Shown here one piece after another: positions 1 through 11,314 of a DNA stretch of 64,000 bases. The stretch comes from Rhododendron vialii. Lineage: Eukaryota > Streptophyta > Magnoliopsida > Ericales > Ericaceae. A program made the translations under genes and the position numbers. The notes below the pieces were generated by a model. That model ran no database searches and was not told the DNA's origin. It saw only the letters and a list, made by a program, of their open reading frames with translations. How positions within the stretch are numbered: position 1 is the stretch's first letter; each line of letters starts with the position of its first letter. The stretch spans positions 35,511,001 to 35,575,000 of the forward strand of contig NC_080563.1 in assembly GCF_030253575.1 (NCBI RefSeq), in the 5' to 3' direction.

Positions 1-387
1 AAGAGCATCCATGGAAAACAACGATTTTATCGAATAATGCTTTTTAAATGTACAAATGACGTTTGTGCAAGGACAAATCAGCAGCCAAATTTGATGTGAA
101 ACTCTAACTATTCATTAATTCTTTTTGCACAAATGTGCTTTACTCATATAGAAGATGGCAGCCAATGGTGGCCTAAATGATATTCTTAGCGTGATCTGCA
201 AGGTGAACGGTTTTGATAATCTTTTTGGGTCCGGGAATCCCAAAACTGGCTGGGATTGTATCATAAGAAACTGACCAGAGGGTTCAGAGCCCCATACATT
301 TCTTTTTGGGTCAACTAGACCCGTCCATAGTCATTTGCAACACTTAAATTTAGGTACAAGAAGTAATCAGCGAGTAATTAAGAATAG
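1..387. other. intergenic, no gene seen
   Basis: AT-rich sequence with stops in all frames and no recognisable protein similarity. It precedes the first foldback element. Confidence 0.5.
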
Positions 388-771
388 CTATAGGTACATA
401 TGCATTGTACATACTATGTACATATGGATTTTGTGAAGCTCACCTTAGGTTTTACAAAAATGATCCGAACCGTCCGTTATTTTTAGAATATTTTTTTATA
501 AAATCCTGTAAAAAATCAGCTCAATCTGATAGCAATAAGGATTTTTCGGGAATAGATGGGGAAAAAATGGAACAGTTAAGTAATTTCGCCCTTACAAATT
601 CCAAAAAAACCCTTATCGATATCGGATTGAGCTGTTATTTTATGGGGCTCCATAAAAAAATATTTTAAAAATAATGGGCGGTTCGAATCATTTTTGTGAG
701 AGCCGAGGTGGACTCCACAAAACTCATATGTACATAATATGAACATACTTATATTATATGTACCGATACGT
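388..771. repeat. foldback (inverted-repeat) MITE, Mutator-like family
   Basis: The left arm (about 388-570) and right arm (about 600-771) are imperfect reverse complements. The arm core reads like ACAAAAATGATCCGAACCG on the left and its complement on the right. The same core, in the form GATCGGAGCCGCTCAT, recurs in the elements at 2985 and 9932. The short ORF inside is a product of the palindrome and is not a gene. No clean TSD was found, so the ends are approximate. Confidence 0.65.
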
Positions 772-782
772 TTATTGAGTAA

Positions 783-1163
783 GAGTCATGCTATGTGTAC
801 CGACAGATTTGTAGGGAAACCATATCGACTGGCCGCGCGGGCCTTCTCCGGCCACCAGACGGCCGATCCGAGCCGTCCAAATTTTTTTTTAAAAAAGCCG
901 AGGGGCCCACGCGGGAATCAACGGCATCCGATGTGTGTATGGTGCTTGATCTAAATACCCTTTTTTACATATACATAAAAAAAGGGTATTTGGATCAAGT
1001 ACCATACACACATCGGATGCCGTTGATTCCCGCCAAGGGCCCCTCGGTTTTTTTAAAAAAAAATTTTGGACGGCTCGGATCGGCTGTTCGGTGGCCGGAG
1101 AAGGCCCGACGCAGCCGGTTGGTACGGTTTCCCTACAAATGGTCGGTACGTATATCATTAGTG
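783..1163. mobile_element. Mutator-like foldback MITE with GC-rich arms and 9-bp TSD
   Basis: This is a nearly complete palindrome of 381 bp, with arms of about 180 bp meeting near 965. It is flanked by a perfect 9-bp direct repeat, ATTGAGTAA, at 774-782 and 1164-1172. A 9-bp TSD is the hallmark of Mutator-like elements. The arms contain an unusually GC-rich block, including GGACGGCTCGGATCGG, that stands out from the AT-rich surroundings. A one-armed relative sits at 50641-50850. The overlapping ORFs on both strands are artefacts of the palindrome. Confidence 0.85.
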
Positions 1164-1329
1164 ATTGAGTAATTAATCCAGACAGACAGTACTTCCTCCG
1201 CCGAAATATTAAGGCTCGTAAAAATCATTGGGAGGAGAAAACATTAGTCGGAAAGTGTTGAACAAAAAGTATGCCTAGATAGTCATTATGTTTGTGCACC
1301 ATACTTTGATATTATTTGATGGTTTACTA

Positions 1330-1870
1330 GTTATATATACACGTAGTGAGGAGGTTGACGCGTCAGAACATGCACAATCTAAGAAAGGCCTAGCCCAGCG
1401 GCCAATGCCCTAAGCAACCATACGAGTTGTTGGGTCATCACGAGCGGGCCGAGGCGCTCAGCGGTTCAGGCAGCTACGTGTGCTCATGGAATATTATGTA
1501 TTTTGGAAGAGAGCCACGTCAATGCCGCATGGTTCGGTTCGGCCACGTGGCAACAATGATGGATTGGCCACATGGCACCGTCAGCGTGGCACCCAGCAAT
1601 CGTCAGGCATGACAGCAGGACCTAAAATGTTATTTGTGACGTCAGAAGGGGCACGAGCAAGCTTGGAGGCCAAGGCAAGTTACTCGCTATAAAAGGTACA
1701 GTACATGCAATACCCTAGAGAAGAGAGTTACGCCGTCCTAACTCACTCTAGCACTGTACTTTCCTTTTTTGAATAGGGGCTTACTTAGCAATCGGAGTGC
1801 GTATTCACTACTATTGATCATCTCCGGCCAGGCAAGCACTAACGCGGTTCTCTATCTTGCAGAGTTGGGT
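1330..1870 (+). mobile_element. possible LTR fragment of a Ty3-gypsy element
   Basis: The stretch has promoter-like architecture: a TATAAAAGG box near 1689, then CCCTAGAGAAGAGAGTTACGC, then a GC-richer leader ending near 1860. This layout resembles the R/U5 part of Tat/Ogre-type LTRs. That resemblance is recalled from the family and is not proven here. No paired LTR, primer-binding site or TSD was identified, so it could also be a remnant of an unrelated transcribed sequence. Confidence 0.3.
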
Positions 1871-2399
1871 TGGGAAGGAGGATTTCATATCCCATATATT
1901 ATCCAGGTTGAGAGATCTGAAGGAAAAGATTCAGATTGAATACCACCCCACAATAAATGAAACCAACATCTCGTCGAATAGACATCAAATAACACATGAG
2001 ATTATGCCGTGCAAGGTGAAAGATCATATGGCAACTGAATGATGTGCAAAAATTTGATCAATGGGACAACAAGAGTTATGGGAAGAATTTGCGCTCATTA
2101 TCCAATTTTGGAAGCTGAGAAGTTTTGCCAAAATGCCTCTGATCTCCCTTCCAAGAAAAGAAAGAGGCAAAAGTGATGGGAGAAGTAATTGGGATAGTTA
2201 AAAATGGTAATAAATGGTTTTTGTAGTAATTCCAATAAAACTAAATATTTGCTCCATTTATCCTGCAAAGTTTAGTGCACTACGAAAAACATGTAATTTT
2301 TGAGTTAGATGATAAAGTAATTTCGCGAATGATTTTAAAACATACTCATATTTTCCATCAATTAAGATATTGAGTTCCTTGTAAAAAAAAAGTTAAAAA
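1871..2399. other. intergenic, no gene seen
   Basis: AT-rich DNA with only short fortuitous ORFs and no repeat structure that I could resolve. Confidence 0.4.
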
Positions 2400-2830
2400 T
2401 ATTTGATGAGCCAAGCTCGTGTGAACTGGCCTAGGCTTAAGTCGGGCTCGAGTTTGACGAGCCAAAGAAGTGAATGTATTTATGCACGCATATAGGTCTA
2501 GAGTTGAAAACAAAAATTTTAGAATTTAGGTAATGAAGTTCATTCATATTAAATTATTGGAATTTTACATATATAAGGTTATACATGAAATTTTCAATAT
2601 ATACATGCGTTATAGATTCGCAACCCTAATCTGAGCCGAATATTTTCAGGCTCATGGACTCATACTTCACTCATTTATTAAACGAGTTTAAAATTGAGGC
2701 TCAAGTTCAGCTAATTTGGTAGACGAATCAAACTCAAATAAACTTTTATCAAGTCGAGCCTCGTACAATTCACAAATATCCCGGTGTACTTGCAGCTCGA
2801 TCCACACCAACTTTACTTTTGGAAATCAAA
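2400..2830. repeat. dispersed repeat, copy 1 (partner near 8935-9075)
   Basis: The segment around 2660-2815 (TTGAGGCTCAAGTTC, then TTTTATCAAGTCGAGCCTCG) recurs in the same orientation at 8935-9075. Motifs rich in GAGCTCG or GGCTCGA are typical of an old non-autonomous plant transposon. No terminal repeats were resolved. Confidence 0.55.
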
Positions 2831-2984
2831 AAATTTGAATTCCGTTTCACGTAACAGTAGCCAAGAAGCAACTGGGGTGTAACGGATAAACTTTATCCTT
2901 GTACGTGACGTACCGTATGACGCACACGAACTACTGATTTTATACTACTCGTACTTTTGTAGGACGCAATTGCCCTTTCTATAT

Positions 2985-3347
2985 CAGAAATGATACACGT
3001 ACAGCAAAAGCTCTACAAACAATATATACAAATCACTTTTGGATCTGTTTCGGGTCTCACAAAAATGATCGGAACCGCTCATTCTGTTCAAAATTTATTT
3101 TTCGGGTTCCTATAAAAAATCATCTCAATCTGATATCATTAAACGCGTTTACAAATCATCCACTTTGCTTCAAAATTTGGCCTAAATTCTGAAGCAAAGC
3201 TGGATGATTCGTAAACGCCCCTGACCTTAAAAATTAAATTTTGAACAAAATTAGCGGCTCCGATCATCTTTGTGGGACCTGAAATGGGTCCAAAAGTGAT
3301 TTGTGTATGCTGTCTGTACAGCTTTCACTGTTCGTGTAGCACTTTTG
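2985..3347. mobile_element. Mutator-like foldback MITE with 9-bp TSD
   Basis: An inverted-repeat element of 363 bp is flanked by a perfect 9-bp repeat, TTTCTATAT, at 2976-2984 and 3348-3356. The ends read CAGAAATGATACACGTACAGC and, on the complement, CAAAAGTGCTACACGAACAG. The arms share the GATCGGAACCGCTCAT core with the element at 9932. Confidence 0.88.
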
Positions 3348-3356
3348 TTTCTATAT

Positions 3357-4407
3357 GCACCTTATTTTTAATTCATTCTCTTTTTTTTTTCTTAGTAACT
3401 TCTCTTCTTAGCTAAGTTTACGTTTGAAGATTTTTAAAGTATAAGTTTTTACGTTTGAAGCTTTAAGTTTATCTTTTCTTGTAAGGCTAGTAACGAATTT
3501 CAGATTAAGGGTTTATGTGGCCTGAACAAAATTCTTGTTACTTACCCAAAACAAATCGTAATTCTTGTGTTAAGTCGCAATTTTTTTTTCCTATTTTTTT
3601 ATTTTTCAAACTAGGAAAAAAATTAGAGACATTGTGTAAATAGGAACATTTCTAAAAACCAATGCGTGTATGTGTGTGGGAGGGAGAGATTTGGTAGAAG
3701 ACTATTATTTGTATTTTCTTTGAAAAAGTGTGTGATTGGGGATACATTGACAAGAAATTGAGTGGGAGAGAGAGATAGAGTTGTGACTCTATTTTTTTTA
3801 TTGCACTGATTATAATCTCAACAAAAGTAGAGTTGTATTCTCATTTTCATCTCTACCGGGTCGTTGAAAAGTACGTTGTGGTTTATTACATGGAGGGAAG
3901 AGGTCGATGTGAATCAGGAACGATAGAGTTTTAACTTGATTGAAATTATTTCGCCTTTGTTCGATTTTCCATTTTAATTCATTTTAAAACTTAAAATGGT
4001 GTTCGGTTTCCATTTTGAGAAAATAATCCACCGCCACTCATTTATTTACAATGTATACCTGTTACAACAATCTTCCATCTTTCTCTCAAATCAGTTCAGA
4101 TTTGTTTGGCGAAATTTTCTCCCCTCTTTATTTATCTCGATAAGATAAATTTTAAAAACAAAAATAAACACTAAACAAAAATCGAGTAAAAAAAAAACAA
4201 AACAAATTCAGAAAAACAAGTGGGAATCCGAGGTTATTTTGGGAAACAGAAATGAAACAGGTGCAGCAGATGGAGCCTCTCTGTCAAAGTGGTGCACGTG
4301 GCTCCCCCCCTTTAAAAAACAAAACAAAATCTCATCATGGGCGGAACCAAAATTCAAAATTACGAAAGGATTTTTTTTAAAAACGGAGAACAGAAGACCA
4401 GCCAGCG

Positions 4408-4411
<4 letters not shown>
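3357..4411. other. intergenic, upstream of the DUF4057 gene
   Basis: AT-rich DNA without coding potential. It presumably contains the promoter of the gene that starts at 4708, but no TATA box or start site could be assigned with confidence. Confidence 0.4.
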
Positions 4412-4450
<39 letters not shown>

Positions 4451-4554
4451 TATAATAGGAGTCGTAGCTCCCAAAAATACCAACCAGAGAGAGAGAGAAC
4501 GGAGGACAGCGTCGTCATTTCGAGGCAACAAACGGATCTCACAGTTGCGTGCGT

Positions 4555-4593
<39 letters not shown>

Positions 4594-4634
4594 CAACTCA
4601 CTCACAGAGAGTGACTTTTTAGAGAGAGAGAGAG
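4412..4634. repeat. three (GA)n microsatellites in a 5' leader
   Basis: Uninterrupted GA runs lie at about 4412-4448, 4556-4590 and 4620-4634. They sit just before the start codon at 4708, in the likely 5' UTR. GA/CT runs in this position are common in plants and are known targets of BPC/GAGA-binding proteins; any role here is inference. Arg-Glu or Ser-Leu ORFs across these runs are artefacts. Confidence 0.85.
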
Positions 4635-4707
4635 TTGTGTGTCCGGATTCTTCGCTCTGTTTCTCGATTTTTTTTCCTTGATTCGAGCAATTTGGTTTGG
4701 TCAAACA

Positions 4708-7700
4708 ATGGAGAGAACAACTCCGGTGAGAAAGCCTCACACTTCCACGGCAGATCTGCTCGTCTGGTCCGAAATACCCCCGGCCGACACACCCGCCGAC
4801 GCTCCTCGCTCCAACGCCCGCTCCCACCAGGTTCCCCCATCTCTTTCTCTCCTCTCCTCTCCTCTCTCTCTCGTCAATTTTTATTTTTTGTTGATTATTT
4901 TGTGTTTTTGTGTGGGATAATGGCTGGCAGCCGTCGGATGGGATCAGTAAGGTGGTGTTCGGAGGACAGGTCACGGACGAAGAAGTCGAGAGCTTGAACA
5001 AAAGGTGAGAGATCTGGACCCACTTAAACCTTAATTGTTTTGTATGTACAATAGCGATGTATGCACATTTCTCTTCACTATTATTATTATTCTTTTTTTT
5101 TTTTTTGGTTGTGGTCTTGTTAAATCACGAGGCAATAAATGTTTTGCCGCCTGCGGTGGACTGTCTCGGAAAATTTGTCTGTTTGGGTTTCAGCTTTTAT
5201 TTCGTGTTTTTTTGTCTGCTTCCTCTCATGTGTTTTTTTTACGGTATTGTTTTTCATCATCGTATTATTATTGTTTTTTGAGATTTAGAAAATTTTGCTC
5301 TATTAATTGATCTCAATTGTCTGTGTGTGGGCGTGTGTGTGTGTTGATCTTGTCGAAGGGAAATGCTTGACCTTTATGCTCAGATCTTTTACGTGTTACT
5401 AGATTTCTGTAAAACCTGATTTTGAAATTAGATACTCCATATCCTTTGTTATTCTTTGGCCTTTTTTAAAGGTCGATGCTATTATTTTGGTAAAAAATAA
5501 ACCACTTTCGTGTCTAATTTTTTTTGTATTTTTTCGCACACATCAAGGACCTAGTCAATCCACTTTTAAATTGATATGAGAACAATTGGAAAAAATCAGA
5601 TCAGAAGTGCTTCTGAATTGAAAATTAACACGATTTTCCAGAAAGGACAATAAAAATGAGACGGAGGGAGTATATAAAAGGGAATTGGATGAGGCCATCA
5701 ACTGTATGAATGTTGAATTCGCGTAAACATTCCCCCCAAAGCCTCTCCACTCTTTTACTCAAATGCTCATCAAATTATTTTTATACTTAATACTCCTTTA
5801 CTCATTTTTCAGTCAAATCGAGAAGGACAACTATTTATTTTCCCCTTATCTCGTTCCAAATATTGAAGTCTATTTTGTGGGTTTTAATTTTACGACTGCC
5901 CTTTACTCAAATTTGTGCTTAAATCTAAATTTATCCATTCCTAATCCTTTTTCTCAAATGTAAGGAAAAGTTTGAATAGTGGTTGTACTGCTGTAGATGG
6001 GCTAGGAAATCCAGATAACTCAGTAAGTATTATAGGGGTAAAATCTTCCATGAACATCATGGGGTCTGAAGACCCTGGATTTAGGAACTGGGTTTTAATT
6101 ACACTGGACAAGCATCACAGAACAGCAACAATTGTTAGGGCTACTAGTATACTACGTTAAGTAAGGGAGCTGTTTCAAATTAGCATAACATGTCACTTTA
6201 GCTGCATTTGGATCAAGGATTTTTTGGCGGGAAATGAAAAGGTGAAGGAAGAGATAAGAATAATGGAGTAAGAAGGTTGATAGACATGAATACATGATAA
6301 AGAATAATGCAGTTATGAAGCTAATTTTTCCTTACCATTTTCTTTTGCATCGTTATATCCCTCCTCAAATGCTTGATCCAAATACATCCTAAAGTTCAAA
6401 ACTTCGGCTTTTTTCCAAGTATTTGCGGGAGGGAATGCTAGTTATTTAACCTTCCCTGGATTTGTTAGCTTTCTGATTGTCAGAAAATAATTGTCACATC
6501 ACTAAACATTGTGATTTTGCTTGTATCAATTTGCTCTGTATATTCGAACACATCTTTTGATTTTCCATCTACTCCTTTCACATGGTCATGTAGAGTAAGA
6601 TAGGGGATACGACTGATTTAAGGGTATGGTAATCATCAGGAGATCCAATGTACTCTTATCTTGTCCTAAAATCCTAGTTTCTCTCTGTGGTTTACACTGT
6701 TTTGCAATTTTCAGTGGGTTCGGATACTTCAAAGATTTATTATGTATTCAGCTAGCTAAAAGCTGAATTTATTCATTAAAAGTGAAACAATTATATTTTT
6801 GCACATGATAATAAAGTCAATATTCATTTTTCGCTTTTCTTGCTTCACCCACATGGTGATGACTGATGATGGATTGGTTGAGTTCTTTTCTTGTCTATAC
6901 ATGGTGCTGAAACAGTTTGCTTTGCAACATTCCAGGAAACCTTGTTCAGGGTACAAATTAAAGGAGATTACTGGTAGCGGCATTTTTGCTGCTGGTTCAG
7001 AAAATGGTACAGAAGAATCTGATGCCAACCCTATCCCAAATAGGCGCATGTACCAGGTATACGATGAATAGTTGCTATGCTCAAAACTCATTTGCTGTCT
7101 GTTTAGCATTGAAACATTGCTGTACACCATAATTCACCTTGTATACTACTAATGGTTGGAGATTTAATCAGCAAGCGGTTGCTGGAATCAGTCACATCTC
7201 ATTTGCCGAAGAAGAAGCTGTCTCTCCCAAGAAGCCTACGGCACCGGCTGAGGTTGCAAAGCAGCGAGAGTTGAGTGGGACACTAGATAGTGAATCCGAG
7301 GCAAAGTTGAAGAAGCAACTTTCTGATGCTAAGTGCAAGGAGCTTAGTGGGCATGACATCTTCGCCCCGCCTCCAGAAATTCAACCACGGCCATTGGCTG
7401 CTCGAGCATTGGCGTTAAGGGAAAGCATAGAAATTGGAGAATCTGCACCAATTAATGTATCCTCAGCTGTTAAAGTGTCTAACGTAAGTGAATTGGTGGT
7501 GTTTTTGCCTTGGGGGAATTTGGAAAAAAGCATGGTTTCATCTCATAGCGTAGAGAACTACATTTTACTAAATTCAAAACTTTTGTGTTACTGCAAGAAT
7601 AAATGAGTGCCTAAGTGGAAGCATATTAGATTGAATGACCCCAGCTTTTTGGTTTGAAAAACTTTACAGGCGGCTATTAACCTTGTTGCTCTACATAGTG

Positions 7701-8239
7701 TTTGTCAAGACTATTTATTAGTAAAAGCTAGTTCTTAAAATCAGCATCCTTAAGTATCAAAATTGATAGTTTTCTGGGTCAATTTTAACCAAATTTTGAA
7801 GCTATCTTTGGCCTAAAAGCTGAAGCAGAAGCTGCGGCAAACACACCGGCATAACACCCTCAAAATCCCTTGATATTTTCGATTCCACTAGATTTTGCTT
7901 ATGCATATTTGCGTGCACTTCTTTTTTTACGTGCTTTCATACAATATTGGACTTTATTATTCAATACAGCCTGGTGGAGGTCCAGGCAATGGTACCAGTG
8001 AGGAAGCTGTAATCAAAACCGCGAAGAAGATTCCTACCCAGAAATTTGCAGAGCTGAGCGGAAATAACATTTTCAAAGGAGATGCTAACCCAACATCTGC
8101 TGAGAGATCATTGAGTTCAGCTAAACTGCGAGAGATCAGTGGCAATGATATTTTTGCCGATGGGAAGGCAGAATCTCGCGACTACTTTGGGGGGGTACGT
8201 AAGCCTCCGGGTGGCAGCAGCAGCATTGCTTTGGTTTAA
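4708..8239 (+). CDS. DUF4057 / HN1-like protein, five exons, 299 aa
   Basis: Exons are 4708-4830, 4931-5004, 6936-7056, 7172-7483 and 7970-8239. All introns are GT-AG and the joined length of 900 bp keeps one open frame. The protein begins MERTTPVRKPHTSTADLL, contains KVVFGGQVTDEE early on, and ends GGVRKPPGGSSSIALV. These are features I associate with the plant DUF4057 family, small proteins resembling animal HN1/Jupiter; the molecular function is unknown. A motif E-[LI]-[ST]-G-x-x-I-F occurs four times (EITGSGIF, ELSGHDIF, ELSGNNIF, EISGNDIF), each following a basic or acidic stretch, which suggests repeated short binding motifs in a largely disordered protein. There is no signal peptide or membrane segment. 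Intron 2 is long (5005-6935) and contains two MITEs. Start and splice sites were chosen by reading-frame continuity and family resemblance. Confidence 0.88.
5435..5670. mobile_element. Stowaway-like MITE in intron 2
   Basis: The element starts CTCCATATCC and ends GAGACGGAGGGAG, so the right end is the classic Stowaway terminus CTCCCTCCGTCTC on the complement. It is flanked by TA dinucleotides at 5433-5434 and 5671-5672. The left end is more diverged. It lies fully within an intron of the DUF4057 gene. Confidence 0.7.
6201..6389. mobile_element. MITE with 18-bp terminal inverted repeats in intron 2
   Basis: The left end GCTGCATTTGGATCAAGG matches the complement of the right end, GGATGTATTTGGATCAAG. 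TA lies on both sides (6199-6200, 6390-6391). The element is 189 bp with no ORF. Confidence 0.7.
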
Positions 8240-8934
8240 CTTGTTTTAGGGGCTTAACTCACTTACTTTTACATCTTCTTTTACTAAAGTGCCTGGTTTT
8301 ATCTTATCTCTAGGGAAAATAATTTCCTGTGATTTAACCTTGTGTTATGGGTTTTGGTGTGTCCTGGTATTTAACATGTCAACTAGAGCTATGGATAAAC
8401 GGCTAATTGGGTTGTATGTCCATAATCTCGTATTCTCCTGGTACTTGTCTGGACGGATTGCATTGGAGTCGTGGTTTGTGGTTGCTTTGAAACCTCGTGT
8501 AGTATTCTTGTTGCAGATTTGGGCTATAAACTGATAATTATTTGTGTCTGAAATTTGGTGTTGTCAAATGGAGTGCTTCGTTTGATATGTTTTACTGTAG
8601 TACGCAAAGTGTTTTAACTAGTAATTACTTGTACATTTCAGACTAACACGCTGGTTTTCTTCTACTGGATTGAGATCTTGAATCTACTATTCGGTTGGAG
8701 GAATCGATTCCTGTATTTTCAGCATTGCTTTTGTCTAACTTTAGGGTTAACTTACTTAATTTTGCAGCATTTGTAAAGTGTGTCTCGGTTCTGTTTTATT
8801 TTCATGTGATATCTTGTTGCAGATTTGGTAATTGAGAATCATTTCATTGTTTGAAATTCTGTGGTTCTAAGAACTTGATGCTGCTTGGTTACTTTGAATT
8901 TACTGGTAAAAGTGATTGAAACAATTTTGGTTCG
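8240..8934. other. 3' flank of the DUF4057 gene
   Basis: T-rich sequence, probably 3' UTR followed by intergenic DNA. No further coding exon is needed, because the conserved C terminus ends at the stop at 8237-8239. Confidence 0.4.
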
Positions 8935-9075
8935 GCTCATTTATTAAACAGGACTAATATTGAGGCTCAAGTTCGGTTTGTTTAGGACCTGAATCGAACT
9001 CGAATGCGCCTTTATCGAGTTGAGTCTCGAACAGTTTATGGATAGCTCGGTTCGCTTGCAGCCGTATGTCAGTGT
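8935..9075. repeat. dispersed repeat, copy 2 (partner at 2400-2830)
   Basis: It shares CATTTATTAAAC, TTGAGGCTCAAGTTC and the TCGAACTCGAAT-to-GAGTCTCGAAC stretch with the region at 2660-2815, in the same orientation. Confidence 0.55.
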
Positions 9076-9714
9076 TAGTCTGAAGACCACTTGTAGGGTT
9101 TACCCATCCGGCTGCCCTAGGGTGGAGGGTCCAATATGTAGGGCACCCTGACCTTTTTATAATTTCATTAGTGGTCTGACCCATGTTAACCAAGAATGTA
9201 GATTGCATTGGTACATTCAGGAATGGGAATTGGTGCATACAGGAGTGAGAATTGAAACAGGCACGTGATGTCACGTGCTTTAAATTCTGGCATCCCAAAC
9301 GTTTCACATTGCTTCACTTTGTGAGTTAGTATAAAAAAAAAAAAAGGCTTGTGATAAAGTAAATCATACTTCCATTATTTTATCCTTTTAAAGGGACCTA
9401 AATTATTCTACTCCCTCTTTTTCTACTCCTTTGTTCATTTTTACTACCCTGAACATATTAAAAAATCGCCTATACTTTTTTATTATATTTGTATAGATGA
9501 TTTCGTAATATTTGCACTACCTTGGAAAAAAATTATGAAATTTCATTAGTTGTCCGATCAAAAGGCATAGTGTTGAAGACAAACGAAAAATTCAAAATAG
9601 TAAGGCACTATTTTTCTTCCGATCGATCGAAAGGAATAAGATGAGGCAAAAACTAGAATTCAAGATAGCAAGACTCGAACCTAGATACCATCGGAAGGAT
9701 TGCCTCAACAAGGA
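9076..9714. other. intergenic, no gene seen
   Basis: No coding similarity. A CTCCCTCTTTTTCTACTCC stretch near 9410 resembles a worn Stowaway end, but no partner end was found. Confidence 0.35.
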
Positions 9715-9722
9715 TTTATTTT

Positions 9723-9886
9723 GGAGTAATGCTACGCTTACAACATTCCATTACAACATGTATACAACATGCTGACGTGGTACTGGTTTCCACCAACTTA
9801 CAACATTCCATTACAATTGTGTTCCAGTGCCACGTCAGCATGTTGTATACATGTTGTAATGGAATGTTGTAAGCGTAGCATTCCTG
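9723..9886. mobile_element. near-perfect palindromic MITE, 8-bp TSD
   Basis: Arms of about 55 bp (AATGCTACGCTTACAACATT onward, and its complement) are almost identical, so the insertion is likely young. Flanks carry TTTATTTT at 9715-9722 and 9887-9894; one further mismatched base would make it 9 bp. The loop repeats part of the arm (TTACAACATTCCATTACAA). Confidence 0.8.
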
Positions 9887-9931
9887 TTTATTTTGAGTAT
9901 CATGTGATGTGTCACCATTGTATTAGCAGAA

Positions 9932-10261
9932 CAGAAAGTCTGCTTGCACAGCAGCCGTGCACAGACCAGTTTTGCGCCAGTCTCGGGTCTCGCAAAGATG
10001 ATCGGAGCCGCTCATTTTGTTCAAAATACTTCATTTATGGTCCCTGTAAAAAATCACCTCAATCCGATATCGGAAAGCAAAGTTAGATGATTCGTAAACA
10101 CCCTTCCCGATATCGGATTGAGGTGATTTTTTACAAGGACCATAAACGAAGTATTTTGAACAAAATGAGCGGCTCCGATCATCTTTGTGAGACCCGAGAC
10201 GGGCGCAAAACTGGTCTGTGCACTGCTGCGTGCAGCCTTTGCTGTGCAAGTAGCAGCGTTG
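9932..10261. mobile_element. Mutator-like foldback MITE with 9-bp TSD
   Basis: A perfect 9-bp repeat, TTAGCAGAA, lies at 9923-9931 and 10262-10270. The arms are highly similar inverted repeats with the core GATCGGAGCCGCTCAT. Terminal sequences CAGAAAGTCTGCTTGCACAGC and, on the complement, CAACGCTGCTACTTGCACAGC match the pattern of the 2985 element. ORFs on both strands here are palindrome artefacts. Confidence 0.88.
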
Positions 10262-10270
10262 TTAGCAGAA

Positions 10271-11190
10271 TGTGTCCCATTTCTCATGTAGTGGAGAGAA
10301 TATTCTACCAATGCAATGATCACACGTCACATGGGACCCAAAATATGATACTCAGACATGATTGCCATACCATTGCTCTTTCTTGATTTTTCACTAGTAA
10401 CCGTGTCAGAGAGGTATTGATGAAAATTCGGACTTCCTTCCCCAAGCCAATTTCCCAAAATGCAGCCCAGGCCCAGGGCTCACGGCCTGTTGAGGCTGTG
10501 CTTTGTGCTAGACCTCTTGTGGGCAAAAGAAAAAGAAAAAATGTGTACCCACCCACCCTCAAATTTTTTTTTGGGTTTGAAAATTGCGGGAAATCGAAAC
10601 AGTGGCATGAAAGTTTGAAAAAAAAAATTGGGAAATCAAATTTCGTAAAAAAATATATTGATAAAAGATAGGAAAATGATAATACCAAAACTGTTTTTGT
10701 TATAGGCTCATAAGATTAACGGTTCCATTAACAAGCGCCCTGAGGCATTATTTTAGTAGCAATAAATGGTGTGTTTCCACCTAGTGTGTTCCGTATTAAT
10801 TATTTTCTCATTAGTCGTAATTGGTTTTCAGGGTAAACTTTGTGACATTTAATACATCATTGGAAACGTTCCAATAATTTCCAACCTTACCCTTGCAGTT
10901 ATGTTATCCCCTCCCGCTCTTCTTTTTTTTTTTTAATTTAAGAAAAATTTGGTGTTTTATGTCACTTTTTAGTAGAAAACAGAAGTATATCACAGTTTTA
11001 TGTTGTTAAGCCACTGGACCGTTAAACCTACTTTAAACTTTATCCAAAAAGAAATTAGTTTGGTTAATACTAATTTTTTAGTTTTTAGATTCATCTCGTC
11101 GAGACTAACCAATAATTCACAAAAAATTGGCGCAAAAATAAAGATAGTGAAAAATAATTACATGAAAAACCAAAAAATATGAATTAGTTA
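10271..11190. other. intergenic, no gene seen
   Basis: AT-rich DNA without supported genes. Near 11095 it carries the short palindromic motif CTCGTCGAGAC that recurs at about 35560, 42340 and 44050, probably debris of a MITE family. Confidence 0.4.
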
Positions 11191-11311
11191 AGGTGTGTTC
11201 CACTAAAGTACTTATTTTTATAATTAAAGGTGTTGTATTGTGAGAGAATGATCTGTCTCGTGTAGCAGGAAATAAATACTTAAAAAATAAGAACTTTAGC
11301 AGAACGGAGTA
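11191..11311. mobile_element. small Tourist-like MITE, TTA target duplication
   Basis: The left end (GTGTTCCACTAAAGTACTTA) is complementary to the right end (TAAGAACTTTAGCAGAACGG). TTA flanks both sides (11188-11190, 11312-11314), as expected for PIF/Harbinger-type elements. Length is 121 bp. Confidence 0.7.
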
Positions 11312-11314
11312 TTA

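Noticed and set aside
795-1172. ORFs on both strands encoding similar peptides
   Set aside because: They arise because the region is a palindrome of a MITE; the mirrored peptides and 9-bp TSD show it is not coding.
4208-5001. Minus-strand ORFs rich in Ser-Leu repeats and plus-strand Arg-Glu ORFs
   Set aside because: They are translations of GA/CT microsatellites and the antisense of exons 1 and 2 of the DUF4057 gene.
5972-6160. Extra exon candidate in intron 2 of the DUF4057 gene
   Set aside because: The conserved junction NK-R-KPCSGYKLKE is formed directly from 5004 to 6936 in the correct phase; adding this segment would break the family pattern.
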